Shown here: one piece after another, positions 1-8,986 of the stretch
How the letters are laid out: the number at the start of each line of letters is the position of its first letter
Numbering within the stretch: the stretch's first letter is position 1
From: Pseudomonas sp. ATCC 13867
GTDB taxonomy: Bacteria > Pseudomonadota > Gammaproteobacteria > Pseudomonadales > Pseudomonadaceae
Reading direction: 5' to 3'
DNA: 64,000 nucleotides
Assembly (NCBI RefSeq): GCF_000349845.1
Contig: NC_020829.1
Span: 310,001-374,000, forward strand
Translations under genes and position numbers: made by a program
Notes under the pieces: generated by a model
Seen by the model: the letters and a program-made list of their open reading frames with translations, nothing else
Told to the model about the DNA's origin: nothing
Database searches by the model: none

Positions 1-1002
1 ATCACCTGGGGCCTGACCGTCACCCGCGGGCCGAACAAGGAACGGCAGAACCTGGGCATCTACCGCCAGCAGGTGATCGGCCGCAACAAGGTCATCATGC
101 GCTGGCTCAGCCACCGTGGCGGCGCGCTGGATTTCCGCGAGTGGTGCCAGAAGCACCCCGGCCAGCCCTATCCGGTGGCCGTGGCCCTCGGTGCGGACCC
201 GGCGACCATCCTTGGTGCCGTGACCCCGGTGCCGGACAACCTCTCCGAATATGCCTTCGCCGGCCTGCTGCGCGGGCACAAGACCGAGCTGGTCAAGTGC
301 ATCGGCAATGACCTGCAGGTGCCGGCCAGCGCCGAGATCGTCCTCGAAGGGGTGATCCATCCCGGCGAGATGGCCGATGAAGGTCCGTACGGCGACCACA
401 CCGGCTACTACAACGAGGTGGACCGCTTCCCGGTGTTCACCGTCGAGCGCATCACGCGCCGGCAGAAACCGATCTATCACAGCACCTACACCGGCCGCCC
501 ACCGGATGAGCCGGCGATCCTCGGCGTGGCGCTGAACGAAGTCTTCGTGCCGATCCTGCAGAAGCAGTTCCCGGAAATCACCGACTTCTACCTGCCGCCC
601 GAAGGCTGCTCCTACCGCATGGCGGTGGTGACTATGAAGAAGCAGTATCCCGGCCACGCCAAGCGCGTGATGCTGGGTGTGTGGTCGTTCCTGCGACAGT
701 TCATGTACACCAAGTTCGTTATCGTCACCGACGACGACATCAACGCCCGCGACTGGAACGATGTGATCTGGGCCATCACCACGCGCATGGACCCCAAGCG
801 CGACACGGTGATGATCGACAACACGCCGATCGACTATCTGGACTTCGCTTCGCCGATCTCCGGCCTCGGTTCGAAGATGGGCCTGGATGCCACCCACAAG
901 TGGCCGGGCGAGACCAGCCGTGAATGGGGCCGGGTGATCGAGAAGGACCCGGCGGTGACCCGTCGCGTCGACGAAATCTGGGCGAGCCTGGGCATCGACT
1001 GA
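1..1002 (+). CDS. ubiD: UbiD, 3-octaprenyl-4-hydroxybenzoate decarboxylase (5' end outside window)
   Basis: The frame is open from base 1, so the gene starts upstream of the window; about 333 C-terminal residues are present of a family that is usually close to 490. UbiD uses prenylated FMN to decarboxylate the polyprenyl-hydroxybenzoate intermediate of ubiquinone synthesis in the cytoplasm. The visible part has typical UbiD features: a [15 protein letters not shown] segment near the edge, the [18 protein letters not shown] block, and a C-terminal region with [12 protein letters not shown] flavin reductase gene follows in the same direction, an arrangement that recalls ubiD-fre in E. coli. A REP element lies just after the stop. 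Family assignment is secure; the start cannot be seen. Confidence 0.95.
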   Translation: MTWGLTVTRGPNKERQNLGIYRQQVIGRNKVIMRWLSHRGGALDFREWCQKHPGQPYPVAVALGADPATILGAVTPVPDNLSEYAFAGLLRGHKTELVKCIGNDLQVPASAEIVLEGVIHPGEMADEGPYGDHTGYYNEVDRFPVFTVERITRRQKPIYHSTYTGRPPDEPAILGVALNEVFVPILQKQFPEITDFYLPPEGCSYRMAVVTMKKQYPGHAKRVMLGVWSFLRQFMYTKFVIVTDDDINARDWNDVIWAITTRMDPKRDTVMIDNTPIDYLDFASPISGLGSKMGLDATHKWPGETSREWGRVIEKDPAVTRRVDEIWASLGID

Positions 1003-1017
1003 TGCCTGGGTAACCCT

Positions 1018-1100
1018 GTAGGAGCGAGCTTGCTCGCGAACATTACCCTGCAGCGGGGCTGGGTTCGCGAGCAGGGACTAAGGCGTCTCCCTCGGTCCTA
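1018..1100. repeat. REP doublet, second arm decayed
   Basis: A full REP unit occupies 1018-1041. It is followed at about 1061-1100 by a poorer, inverted copy that keeps GTTCGCGAGCA and ends in a GGTCCTAC-like tail. The pair lies in the gap between ubiD and the flavin reductase gene. Confidence 0.75.
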
Positions 1101-1126
1101 CAAAATCAAAAGAACGAGAACAACGC

Positions 1127-2095
1127 TTGAAAGTGACCTTGCAACCCTCCGGCGCCCAGCTCGAGCTGCGCCCCGGCGAACGTATCCTCGATGGCGCGCG
1201 GCGCCTGGGCTACGAGTGCCCGCAGAGCTGCCGCAACGGCAACTGCCATATCTGCGCGGCGCTGCTGGTGGAAGGCCGCGTGCGCCAGTCGGGCGAGGTG
1301 CGCGACCACGGCGAACTCTTCACCTGCCTGGCCGAGCCGCTGGAAGACTGCGTACTGCACTGGGACGGTGTACTGGCGCCCGGAGAACTGCCGGTGCGCA
1401 AGCTGTCCTGCCAACTGACCTTCTGCGAGCCGGTGGGCGGCGATGTCTGGCGCGTGCGCCTGCGCGCACCGGCCGGCAAGCCGCCGCGCTACCACGCCGG
1501 GCAGTACCTGCTGATCGAGCGCGACGGCAATGAGCCGGCGGCCTTCTCCCTGGCCTCCGCGCCGCAGGAAGGCCGCGATCTGGAGCTGCACATCCTGGCC
1601 CGCGAGAACAGCGCCATCGACCTGCTGGCGCAACTGCAGCGCGACCACATCGCCCGCGTGCAGATGCCCTTCGGCGACGCGCACCTGGCCGACCTGCCGG
1701 ATGGCCCGCTGGTGTTGATCGCCGCCGGTACCGGCATGGCGCAGATGCACAGCCTGATCGAATACTGCCGTGCCACCGGTTTCGCCCACCCGGTGCACCT
1801 CTACTGGGGTGTGCGCCGCCCGGAAGACTTCTACGAACTGCCGCACTGGGAGCGGTGGCAGGGCGTGCCCAACCTGTACCTGCACAAGATCGTCAGTGAC
1901 CTGTGCGGCTGGCAGGGGCGTTGCGGGTTGCTGCATGAAGCAGTGTGCGAGGACTTCGCCGATCTTTCCGGCCTGCGGGTCTACGCCAGCGGCTCGCCAG
2001 CGATGGTCTACGGCACCCTGGATGCGCTGGTGGCGGCGGGCATGGACCCGCACCAGATGCGCGCGGACGTGTTCGCCTACGCGCCGCGCGGCTGA
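1127..2095 (+). CDS. 2Fe-2S ferredoxin-NAD(P)H flavin reductase next to ubiD
   Basis: A 322-residue fusion of a plant-type ferredoxin domain (about residues 1-90) with an FNR-type FAD domain (about 95-195) and an NAD(P) domain (about 195-320). The iron-sulfur ligands are C35, C40, C43 and C67. The nucleotide-binding stretch is IAAGTGMAQMHSL. The FAD motif reads AAFSLAS, where Fre-type proteins usually have RPFS, so a flavin-contacting arginine seems to be absent. Homologues are often annotated CDP-6-deoxy-glucoseen reductase, but nothing nearby makes deoxysugars. The position after ubiD suggests that it supplies electrons or reduced flavin to quinone metabolism; that is inference. The start follows a gap containing a REP doublet. 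Confidence 0.85.
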   Translation: MKVTLQPSGAQLELRPGERILDGARRLGYECPQSCRNGNCHICAALLVEGRVRQSGEVRDHGELFTCLAEPLEDCVLHWDGVLAPGELPVRKLSCQLTFCEPVGGDVWRVRLRAPAGKPPRYHAGQYLLIERDGNEPAAFSLASAPQEGRDLELHILARENSAIDLLAQLQRDHIARVQMPFGDAHLADLPDGPLVLIAAGTGMAQMHSLIEYCRATGFAHPVHLYWGVRRPEDFYELPHWERWQGVPNLYLHKIVSDLCGWQGRCGLLHEAVCEDFADLSGLRVYASGSPAMVYGTLDALVAAGMDPHQMRADVFAYAPRG

Positions 2096-2121
2096 TTCAG
2101 GGTAAGTCGCGGCGGCTTTTC

Positions 2122-2145
2122 GTAGGAGCGAGCTTGCTCGCGAAC
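2122..2145 (+). repeat. REP element (single)
   Basis: One copy of the 24-base REP unit with core GCGAGC-TT-GCTCGC, lying 26 bases after the flavin reductase stop. No inverted partner of the same subtype is seen nearby. Confidence 0.8.
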
Positions 2146-2183
2146 CCGCTGAGGGCGGTCCGCTGCGCCAACACCAGCACAAG

Positions 2184-2216
2184 AAAAGCCCCGCTCACGC
2201 GGGGCTTTTGGTTTTT
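2184..2216. terminator. Bidirectional intrinsic terminator
   Basis: An 11-bp perfect stem (AAAAGCCCCGC at 2184-2194 and GCGGGGCTTTT at 2199-2209, loop TCAC) with A and T tracts on the two sides. It lies between the convergent flavin reductase and quinone oxidoreductase genes and can serve both. Confidence 0.85.
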
Positions 2217-2217
2217 C

Positions 2218-2244
2218 GCAGGAGCGGATGAAGTCCGCTCCTGC
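2218..2244. repeat. REP-like hairpin, variant core
   Basis: A perfect inverted repeat of 11-base arms (GCAGGAGCGGA, then TCCGCTCCTGC) around TGAAG. It keeps the outer frame of the local REP family but has a different, still paired, inner stem. Confidence 0.7.
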
Positions 2245-2257
2245 AAGGCGCACGGAA

Positions 2258-3235
2258 TCAACGCACCGTCACCACCACCTTGCCCACCGCCTTGCGCTGT
2301 CCCAGGTGATTGATCGCCTCGGCCGCCTTCTCCAGCGGATAGGTCTGCGACACCAGCGGCTTGATCCTGCCTTCGGCGAACCATTTGAACAGTTGCTGGA
2401 AGTTCGCCGCGTTGTCCTGCGGCTGGCGCTGGGCGAAGGAGCCCCAGAACACGCCGACCAGCGAGGCGCCCTTGAGCAGGGTGAGGTTGGCCGGCAGCGA
2501 CGGGATGGTGCCGCTGGCGAAACCCACCACCAGCATGCGGCCGTTCCAGGCGATGGAGCGGAAGGCTTCCTCGAACAGGTCGCCGCCCACCGGGTCGTAG
2601 ATCACGTCCACGCCCTGGCCACCGGTGATTTCCTTGAGCTTGTCCTTCAGGCTGCCTTCGCTGTAGTTGACCAGCACGTCGGCGCCGGCGGCCTTGGCCA
2701 CTTCCAGCTTGGCGTCGCTGCTGGCGGCGGCGATCACTTTCGCGCCCATTGCCTTACCGATCTCCACCGCCGCCAGGCCCACGCCACCGGAAGCGCCGAG
2801 CACCAGCAGGGTCTCGCCCGGTTGCAGGTTGGCGCGCTGCTTGAGCGCGTGCATGGAGGTGCCGTAGGTCATGCCGAAGGCGGCAGCGCTGGCGAAGTCC
2901 ATGCCGTCGGGAATCGGCATCACGTTGTAACCGGGCACCGCCACTTCCTCGGCGAAGCTGCCCCAGCCGGTCAGCGCCATCACGCGGTCGCCGGGCTTCA
3001 CGTGGGTGACCTTCTCGCCCACCGCGCCGATCACACCGGCAGCCTCGCCGCCCGGGGAGAACGGGAAGGGTGGCTTGAACTGGTACTTGCCCTCGATGAT
3101 CAGCGTGTCGGGGAAGTTCACCCCGGCGGCATGCACCTGCAGCAGGACCTCGTTCTTCTTCGGCGCGGGGCTGGCGATGTCTTCCAGCACCAGGGTTTCG
3201 GCGGGGCCGAAGGCTTTGCACAGCACGGCTTTCAT
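2258..3235 (-). CDS. Zinc-independent quinone oxidoreductase (MDR family)
   Basis: A 325-residue medium-chain dehydrogenase/reductase of the NADPH:quinone oxidoreductase type. The N-terminal GroES-like domain begins MKAVLCKAFGP and contains the AAGVNFPDTLIIEGKYQ segment typical of quinone reductases. The Rossmann domain has GASGGVGLAAVEIGKAMGA at about 145-163 and a later YDPVGGDLFE block. Zinc-ligand cysteines of alcohol dehydrogenases are not evident. It would reduce quinones or enals with NADPH in the cytoplasm; the true substrate cannot be read from sequence. It is convergent with the preceding gene and divergent from the FliL-like gene. Confidence 0.88.
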   Translation of the reverse strand: MKAVLCKAFGPAETLVLEDIASPAPKKNEVLLQVHAAGVNFPDTLIIEGKYQFKPPFPFSPGGEAAGVIGAVGEKVTHVKPGDRVMALTGWGSFAEEVAVPGYNVMPIPDGMDFASAAAFGMTYGTSMHALKQRANLQPGETLLVLGASGGVGLAAVEIGKAMGAKVIAAASSDAKLEVAKAAGADVLVNYSEGSLKDKLKEITGGQGVDVIYDPVGGDLFEEAFRSIAWNGRMLVVGFASGTIPSLPANLTLLKGASLVGVFWGSFAQRQPQDNAANFQQLFKWFAEGRIKPLVSQTYPLEKAAEAINHLGQRKAVGKVVVTVR

Positions 3236-3383
3236 GGGGAGTACTCCGCTTTAGGTATCGGGGCAGTGTAGGAGCGCAGGTCGGGAGGGCAAATCACAAT
3301 GGCCCCGGCTTATGCCGCGATATAGCTTGGGCAGCGGCGTGAGTCTGGCTATCCTTGCCCGCATCGAATCCGGAGACATCGCC

Positions 3384-3791
3384 TTGAGAGCTTTCCTCGC
3401 ACTGCTGCTGGTCCTGTCCTTCAGCCCTTTCATGGCCGTCGCTGAAGAGGCCAAGCCGGCAGACGCCAAGAAGCCGGTTTTCGTCGATCTCACACCGGCG
3501 CTGGTGGGTAATTACGGCAGCGGCCCGCGCCTGAAGTACTTCAAGGCAGACATCGCACTGAAGGTCACCGGCAAGGAGGCCTCGGAGAAAGTCGAGCACC
3601 ACGAGCCGCTGATCCGCAACCAGTTGGTGATGCTCTTCGCCCAGCAGACCGATGACTCCCTCGGCAGCGTCGAGGGCAAGGAAAAGCTGCGTCAGGACGC
3701 CCTCAAGCAGGTACAGGACGTGCTGCAGCAGGAAGAAGGCCAGCCGCTGGTGGATGACCTGCTGTTCAACAATCTGATCGTCCAGCCCTGA
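3384..3791 (+). CDS. FliL-like small exported or membrane protein
   Basis: I choose the TTG at 3384 as start because GGAG lies 8 bases upstream (3372-3375) and the protein then begins with a good signal sequence, MRAFLALLLVLSFSPFMAVAEE. The product is about 135 residues. After the signal comes a lysine-rich link and a FliL-like region (VFVDLTPALVGNYG, then KYFKADIALKV, HEPLIRNQLVML, then KEKLRQDALKQVQDVL). True FliL stabilises the flagellar stator, but there are no flagellar genes here, so this is a stand-alone paralogue of unknown job. An upstream GTG/ATG start in the same frame has no good ribosome binding site. Confidence 0.72.
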   Translation: MRAFLALLLVLSFSPFMAVAEEAKPADAKKPVFVDLTPALVGNYGSGPRLKYFKADIALKVTGKEASEKVEHHEPLIRNQLVMLFAQQTDDSLGSVEGKEKLRQDALKQVQDVLQQEEGQPLVDDLLFNNLIVQP

Positions 3792-3935
3792 TCTCGGGGC
3801 CGAGGCCGCGTCGCACTGGGCGTGTAGGAGGTTTCCCGGTCACGCCTGATTTGTATCAAGCCCCATTCGCCGTCAATTGCCGATTATCCCCTCATGATTC
3901 GCTCGAATTTGAGCGTGCGGACAAGGAGATTTCGT

Positions 3936-5009
3936 ATGGCGGGAAATGCAAAGAGCTGGCGCACCCGAGCACTGATCCTGGTGGTCGCGGCTGTACTCGC
4001 TGCGCTGGCCTGGCAGACGTTCAAGCCGAACGGCCTTCCCGAAGGCTTCGCCAGCGGTAACGGTCGTATCGAAGCGACCGAAGTCGACGTGGCCACCAAG
4101 CTGCCCGGCCGCGTGGCGGAAATCCTGGTGGACGAGGGCGACTTCGTGAAGGCCGGCGACGTGGTGGCGAAGATGGACACCCAGGTGCTCCAGGCCCAGC
4201 TCGCCCAGGCCCAGGCGGAAGTGCGGCGGGCGCAGAACGCCCAGCTCACCGCGCAATCCCTGGTGGCCCAGCGCACCAGCGAGAAGTCCACCGCCGAAGC
4301 CGTGGTCGCGCAGCGCCAGGCGGAACTCACCGCCGCGCAGAAGCGCTTCACCCGCACCGAACAGCTGGTCAAGCGCAACGCGCTGCCGCAACAGCAACTG
4401 GACGACGACCGCGCCGTGATGCAGAGCGCCCAGGCGGCACTGGCCGCTGCGCGTTCCCAGGTGGTCTCGGCGCAGGCCGGCATCGCCGCCGCGCGCTCCC
4501 AGGTGATCGAGGCGCAGTCGGCCATCGAGGCCGCCACCGCGAGCACCGAGCGCCTGCAGGCGGACATCGACGACAGCCTGCTCAAGGCCCCGCGCAACGG
4601 CCGCGTGCAGTACCGCGTGGCGCAGCCGGGCGAAGTGCTGGCGGCCGGCGGCAAGCTGCTCAACATGGTCGACCTGGCCGACGTCTACATGACCTTCTTC
4701 CTGCCCTCGGGCCAGGCCGGCAAGGTCGAGCTGGGCCAGGAAGTGCGCCTGGTGATCGATGCCGTGCCCGAGTACGTGATCCCGGCCAAGGTGTCCTACG
4801 TCGCCAGTGTCGCGCAGTTCACCCCGAAGACCGTGGAGACCGCCAACGAGCGCGAGAAGCTGATGTTCCGCGTCAAGGCGCGCCTGGATCCGGGGTTGCT
4901 GGAGAAGTACATCACCTACGTGAAGACCGGCGTGCCGGGCATGGCCTACCTGCGCCTCGACCCGCAGGTGCAGTGGCCGACTGAACTGCAGATCAAGGTC
5001 CCGCAATGA
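3936..5009 (+). CDS. yhiI: HlyD-family membrane fusion protein of an ABC exporter
   Basis: A 357-residue periplasmic adaptor anchored by one N-terminal membrane segment (about residues 11-27). A lipoyl-type half-motif follows ([20 protein letters not shown]), then a long Ala/Gln-rich coiled-coil hairpin (about 85-205), the second lipoyl half ([20 protein letters not shown]) and a beta-barrel. The start at 3936 is favoured over 3894 because AAGGAG lies 7 bases upstream. It overlaps the next gene by 4 bases (ATGA) and forms an operon with the ATPase/permease fusion and the permease, as in E. coli yhiI-rbbA-yhhJ. It should connect the inner-membrane pump to an outer-membrane channel; the cargo is unknown. 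Confidence 0.9.
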   Translation: MAGNAKSWRTRALILVVAAVLAALAWQTFKPNGLPEGFASGNGRIEATEVDVATKLPGRVAEILVDEGDFVKAGDVVAKMDTQVLQAQLAQAQAEVRRAQNAQLTAQSLVAQRTSEKSTAEAVVAQRQAELTAAQKRFTRTEQLVKRNALPQQQLDDDRAVMQSAQAALAAARSQVVSAQAGIAAARSQVIEAQSAIEAATASTERLQADIDDSLLKAPRNGRVQYRVAQPGEVLAAGGKLLNMVDLADVYMTFFLPSGQAGKVELGQEVRLVIDAVPEYVIPAKVSYVASVAQFTPKTVETANEREKLMFRVKARLDPGLLEKYITYVKTGVPGMAYLRLDPQVQWPTELQIKVPQ

Positions 5010-7741
5010 ATGCCGCCGACTGCGTGGCCCGTCTGGCCGGCGTCTCGCTGCGCTATGGGCAGACCCGCGCAGTGGACGACGTCACCCTGGAAATCCCGGC
5101 CAACCGCATGGTCGGCCTGATCGGCCCGGACGGCGTCGGCAAGTCCAGCCTGCTGGCGCTGCTGGCCGGCGCGCGGAAGATGCAGGATGGCGAGATCCAG
5201 GTGCTCGGCGGCGACATGCGCGACGTGCGCCACCGTCGCGCCGTGTGCCCGCGCATCGCCTACATGCCGCAGGGTCTGGGCAAGAACCTCTACCCGACGC
5301 TCTCGGTGTTCGAGAACGTCGACTTCTTCGGCCGCCTGTTCGGCCACGACAAGGCCGAGCGCGAGCGGCGTATCGCCGACCTGCTGCACAGCACGGGCCT
5401 CGCGCCCTTCGCCGAGCGCCCGGCGGGCAAGCTCTCCGGCGGCATGAAGCAGAAGCTCGGGCTGTGCTGCGCGCTGATCCATGATCCCGACCTGCTGATC
5501 CTCGACGAGCCCACCACCGGTGTCGACCCGCTGTCGCGCAACCAGTTCTGGGAGCTGATCACGCGCATCCGCGCCGGCCGCGAAGGCATGAGCGTGCTGG
5601 TGGCCACCGCCTACATGGAGGAAGCCGAGCGCTTCGACCACCTGGTGGCGATGGACGAGGGCAAGGTGCTCGCCACCGGCACGCCCGCCGAACTGCGTGC
5701 GCACACTGGCACGCAGAACCTCGAAGAGGCTTTCATCGCACTGCTGCCCGAGAGCAAGCGCGCCGGCCATCACCGGCTGGTGATTCCACCGCGCCCGCAA
5801 CCTGACGGCGCGCCGCAGATCGCCATCGAGGCCGAGGGGCTGACCTGCCGCTTCGGCGATTTCGTCGCGGTGGACCGTGTGAGCTTTCGCATCGAGCGCG
5901 GGGAAATCTTCGGCTTCCTCGGCTCCAACGGCTGCGGCAAGTCCACCACCATGAAGATGCTCACCGGGCTGCTGCCGGCCAGCGAAGGCACCTGCGCGCT
6001 GTTCGGCCAGCCGGTGAACGCCAACGACATGGAGACGCGCCGGCGCGTCGGCTACATGTCCCAGGCCTTCTCGCTGTACGCCGAGCTGACGGTGCTGCAG
6101 AACCTCGAACTGCACGCCAGGCTGTTCCACATCCCCCACGAGCAGATCGGCCCGCGTGTCGAGGAAATGCTCCAGCGCTTCGACCTGGGCAAGGTCAAGG
6201 ACGAGCTGCCCGACAGCCTGCCGCTGGGCATTCGCCAGCGCTTGTCGCTGGCGGTGGCGGTAATCCACAAGCCGGAAATCCTGATTCTCGACGAGCCCAC
6301 TTCGGGCGTCGACCCAGTGGCTCGCGACGGCTTCTGGGAACTGATGGTGGAGCTGTCGCGCAACGACGGCGTGACCATCTTCATCTCCACCCACTTCATG
6401 AACGAGGCCGAGCGCTGCGACCGCATCTCGCTGATGCACGCCGGCAAGGTGCTCGACAGCGATACCCCGCAAGGACTGATGGACAAGCGCGACCTGCCGA
6501 CCCTGGAGGCCACCTTCATCGCCTACCTGGAAGAGGCCGCCGGCAGCGCGCCGGTGCCCGACGCCACGCCTGCCTCCGAGCAGCCAGCCAATCCAACCCG
6601 CTACAGGGGCAGCGATCGCTTCAGCTGGCTGCGCCTGTTCAGCTACGCGCGCCGCGAGGCCATGGAGCTGCGCCGCGACCCGATTCGCCTGACCCTGGCG
6701 CTGGTGGGTACCGCGCTGCTGATGTTCATCATGGGCTATGGCATCAACATGGATGTCGAGGACCTGACCTTCGCCGTGCTCGACCGCGACCAGACCACCA
6801 CCAGCCAGGCCTACGCGTTGAATATTTCCGGCTCGCGCTACTTCATCGAGAAGGCGCCGATCCAGAACCCCGAGGAGCTGGAGCGACGCCTGCGCAGCGG
6901 CGATATCAGCCTGGCGGTGGAGATCCCGCCGAATTTCGGCCGCGACCTCAAGCGCGGCGCCGACCCGGCCATCGGCGTGTGGATCGACGGTGCCATGCCG
7001 ACCCGCGCCAACACCGTGCTCGGCTACGTGCAGGGACTGCACGCCAGTTACCTCGCCGACCTGGCACGCCAGAACGGCAACGCTGCCGCCAGCGCGGCGG
7101 CGAGCACCGAAGTGCGCTTCCGCTACAACCCGGACGTGGAAAGCCTCAAGGCGATGGTGCCGGCGGTGATCCCGCTGCTGCTGATCATGATCCCGGCGAT
7201 GCTCACCGCGCTGGGTGTGGTGCGCGAGAAAGAGCTGGGCTCGATCACCAACCTCTACGTCACGCCGGTCACGCGCCTCGAATTCCTGCTCGGCAAGCAG
7301 CTACCGTATATCGGCATGGGCGTGATCAACTTCGTGTTGATGCTGGCGATGGCCGTGCTGCTGTTCCAGGTGCCGCTCAAGGGCAGCTTCCTGGCGCTGC
7401 TGGTCGGCGCGTTCCTCTACGTGGTGACCAGCACCGGGCTCGGCCTGCTGCTTTCGACCTTCATGAAGAGCCAGATCGCCGCCGTGTTCGGCACTGCCAT
7501 CGCCACCATGATCCCGGCGATCCAGTTTTCCGGGCTGATCCACCCGGTGTCGTCGCTGGAGGGCGCGGCGGCGGTGATCGGCCAGCTCTACCCGACCTCG
7601 CACTTCCTGATCGTCAGCCGCGGCGCCTTCTCCAAGGCCCTGGGATTCGCCGACCTGTGGGTCTACTACCTGCCGCTGCTGGCGATGGTGGTGGTGCTGA
7701 CGCTGCTCAGCGTGGCCTGCCTGAAAAAGCAGGAGGACTGA
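5006..7741 (+). CDS. rbbA: RbbA-type ABC transporter: two ATPase domains fused to an ABC-2 permease
   Basis: A 911-residue fusion. The first nucleotide-binding domain has Walker [10 protein letters not shown] (about residue 40), signature LSGGMKQK and Walker [14 protein letters not shown]. The second has Walker [10 protein letters not shown] (about 309) and Walker [14 protein letters not shown], but its signature is LPLGIRQR instead of LSGGQ, so one composite ATP site is probably impaired. From about residue 545 a permease follows with one leading membrane helix, a periplasmic loop and a five-helix ABC-2 core. In E. coli, RbbA (YhiH) has been linked to ribosomes as well as to transport. Translational coupling to the upstream adaptor argues for export here. 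Confidence 0.9.
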   Translation: MNAADCVARLAGVSLRYGQTRAVDDVTLEIPANRMVGLIGPDGVGKSSLLALLAGARKMQDGEIQVLGGDMRDVRHRRAVCPRIAYMPQGLGKNLYPTLSVFENVDFFGRLFGHDKAERERRIADLLHSTGLAPFAERPAGKLSGGMKQKLGLCCALIHDPDLLILDEPTTGVDPLSRNQFWELITRIRAGREGMSVLVATAYMEEAERFDHLVAMDEGKVLATGTPAELRAHTGTQNLEEAFIALLPESKRAGHHRLVIPPRPQPDGAPQIAIEAEGLTCRFGDFVAVDRVSFRIERGEIFGFLGSNGCGKSTTMKMLTGLLPASEGTCALFGQPVNANDMETRRRVGYMSQAFSLYAELTVLQNLELHARLFHIPHEQIGPRVEEMLQRFDLGKVKDELPDSLPLGIRQRLSLAVAVIHKPEILILDEPTSGVDPVARDGFWELMVELSRNDGVTIFISTHFMNEAERCDRISLMHAGKVLDSDTPQGLMDKRDLPTLEATFIAYLEEAAGSAPVPDATPASEQPANPTRYRGSDRFSWLRLFSYARREAMELRRDPIRLTLALVGTALLMFIMGYGINMDVEDLTFAVLDRDQTTTSQAYALNISGSRYFIEKAPIQNPEELERRLRSGDISLAVEIPPNFGRDLKRGADPAIGVWIDGAMPTRANTVLGYVQGLHASYLADLARQNGNAAASAAASTEVRFRYNPDVESLKAMVPAVIPLLLIMIPAMLTALGVVREKELGSITNLYVTPVTRLEFLLGKQLPYIGMGVINFVLMLAMAVLLFQVPLKGSFLALLVGAFLYVVTSTGLGLLLSTFMKSQIAAVFGTAIATMIPAIQFSGLIHPVSSLEGAAAVIGQLYPTSHFLIVSRGAFSKALGFADLWVYYLPLLAMVVVLTLLSVACLKKQED

Positions 7742-7744
7742 GCG

Positions 7745-8869
7745 ATGAAGAAGCTGGTGAACATCTTCAACCTCGGCATCAAGGAATTCCGCAGCCTGGG
7801 CCGCGACTACGCAATGCTGATCCTGATCGCCTGGGCCTTCACCCTGGGCGTCTACAGCTCGGCCACCGGCGTGCCGGAAACCCTGCACCACGCGCCGATC
7901 GCCATCGTCGACGAGGACCAGTCGCAGCTCTCCTCGCGCATCGTCAACGCCTTCCAGCCGCCGTACTTCCGGGTGCCGGAAATGATCGGCCACGCGCAGA
8001 TGGACCGCGGCATGGACGTCGGCCTGTACACCTTCACCCTGGACATTCCGCCGGACTTCCAGCGCGACGTGCTGGCCGGGCGGCAGCCGGCGATCCAGGT
8101 CAACGTCGATGCGACGCAGACCGGCCAGGCCTTCTCCGGCGCCGGCTACATCCAGAGCATCGTCGGCACCGAGGTGCGCGAGTTCGTCAGCCGCTACCGC
8201 GCCGAGGCGGCGATGCCGGCGGAGCTGGCGGTACGCATGGAATTCAACCCGAACCTGACCCAGGCCTGGTTCGGCGCGGTGATGGAGGTGATCAACCAGA
8301 TCACCATGCTGTCGATCATCCTCACCGGCGCCGCGCTGATCCGCGAGCGCGAGCACGGCACGGTGGAACACCTGCTGGTGATGCCGCTGACCGCCTTCGA
8401 GATCATGATGGCCAAGGTCTGGTCGATGGGGACCGTGGTGCTGGTGGCGGCGGCGATTTCGCTGCAACTGGTGGTGCGCGGCTGGCTGGACGTGCCGATC
8501 AGCGGCTCGGTGGGGCTGTTCCTGTTGGGCGCGGCGCTGCACCTGTTCGCCACCACCTCCATGGGCATCTTCCTCGGCACCGTGGCGCGCTCGATGCCGC
8601 AGCTGGGGTTGCTGGTGATCCTCACCCTGATGCCGCTGCAGATCCTCTCCGGCGGCACCACGCCGCGCGAGAGCATGCCGGAGCTGGTACAGACCATCAT
8701 GCTGGCGGCGCCGACCACCCACTTCGTCAGCCTGGCCCAGGCGATCCTCTATCGGGGGGCGGACCTGTCCATCGTCTGGCCGCAGCTACTGTCCATCGTC
8801 GGGATCGGTGCGGCGTTCTTCTTCGGCGCCCTGTGGCGCTTCCGCCGGACCATCGGGCAGATGGCGTAA
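7745..8869 (+). CDS. yhhJ: ABC-2 type permease (YhhJ-like), last gene of the exporter operon
   Basis: A 374-residue inner-membrane protein with one N-terminal helix, a large extracytoplasmic domain (about 45-170) and a C-terminal block of about five helices holding the ABC-2 hallmark ALIREREHGTVEHLLVMPLT. It starts 3 bases after the stop of the fusion gene, so the two are surely co-translated. Together with the permease half of the fusion protein it would give a heterodimeric channel. The operon ends in a REP doublet; I saw no clear intrinsic terminator. Confidence 0.9.
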   Translation: MKKLVNIFNLGIKEFRSLGRDYAMLILIAWAFTLGVYSSATGVPETLHHAPIAIVDEDQSQLSSRIVNAFQPPYFRVPEMIGHAQMDRGMDVGLYTFTLDIPPDFQRDVLAGRQPAIQVNVDATQTGQAFSGAGYIQSIVGTEVREFVSRYRAEAAMPAELAVRMEFNPNLTQAWFGAVMEVINQITMLSIILTGAALIREREHGTVEHLLVMPLTAFEIMMAKVWSMGTVVLVAAAISLQLVVRGWLDVPISGSVGLFLLGAALHLFATTSMGIFLGTVARSMPQLGLLVILTLMPLQILSGGTTPRESMPELVQTIMLAAPTTHFVSLAQAILYRGADLSIVWPQLLSIVGIGAAFFFGALWRFRRTIGQMA

Positions 8870-8895
8870 CGTCCGCTCTTCGCTCTTCGCTCTTC

Positions 8896-8973
8896 GTAGG
8901 AGCGAGCTTGCTCGCGAACAAATTATCCGACGACTAAGGAGTCAAGCGGGTTCGCGAGCAAGCTCGCTCCTAC
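8896..8973. repeat. REP doublet (REPIN), intact
   Basis: Two perfect 24-base REP units in inverted orientation (8896-8919 and 8950-8973) separated by 30 bases. It lies between two convergent genes. Confidence 0.9.
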
Positions 8974-8986
8974 AGAAATGCCGTCC

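Noticed and set aside
1127..2095. Annotation as a deoxysugar (CDP-glucoseen) reductase
   Set aside because: No deoxysugar genes are near and the ubiD neighbour favours a quinone or flavin role.
3384..3791. A flagellar FliL gene
   Set aside because: No flagellar genes are near; the protein is only FliL-like.
4946..7042. A 698-codon minus-strand frame opposite the ABC fusion gene
   Set aside because: It is the antisense of conserved Walker motifs and shows no start signal.
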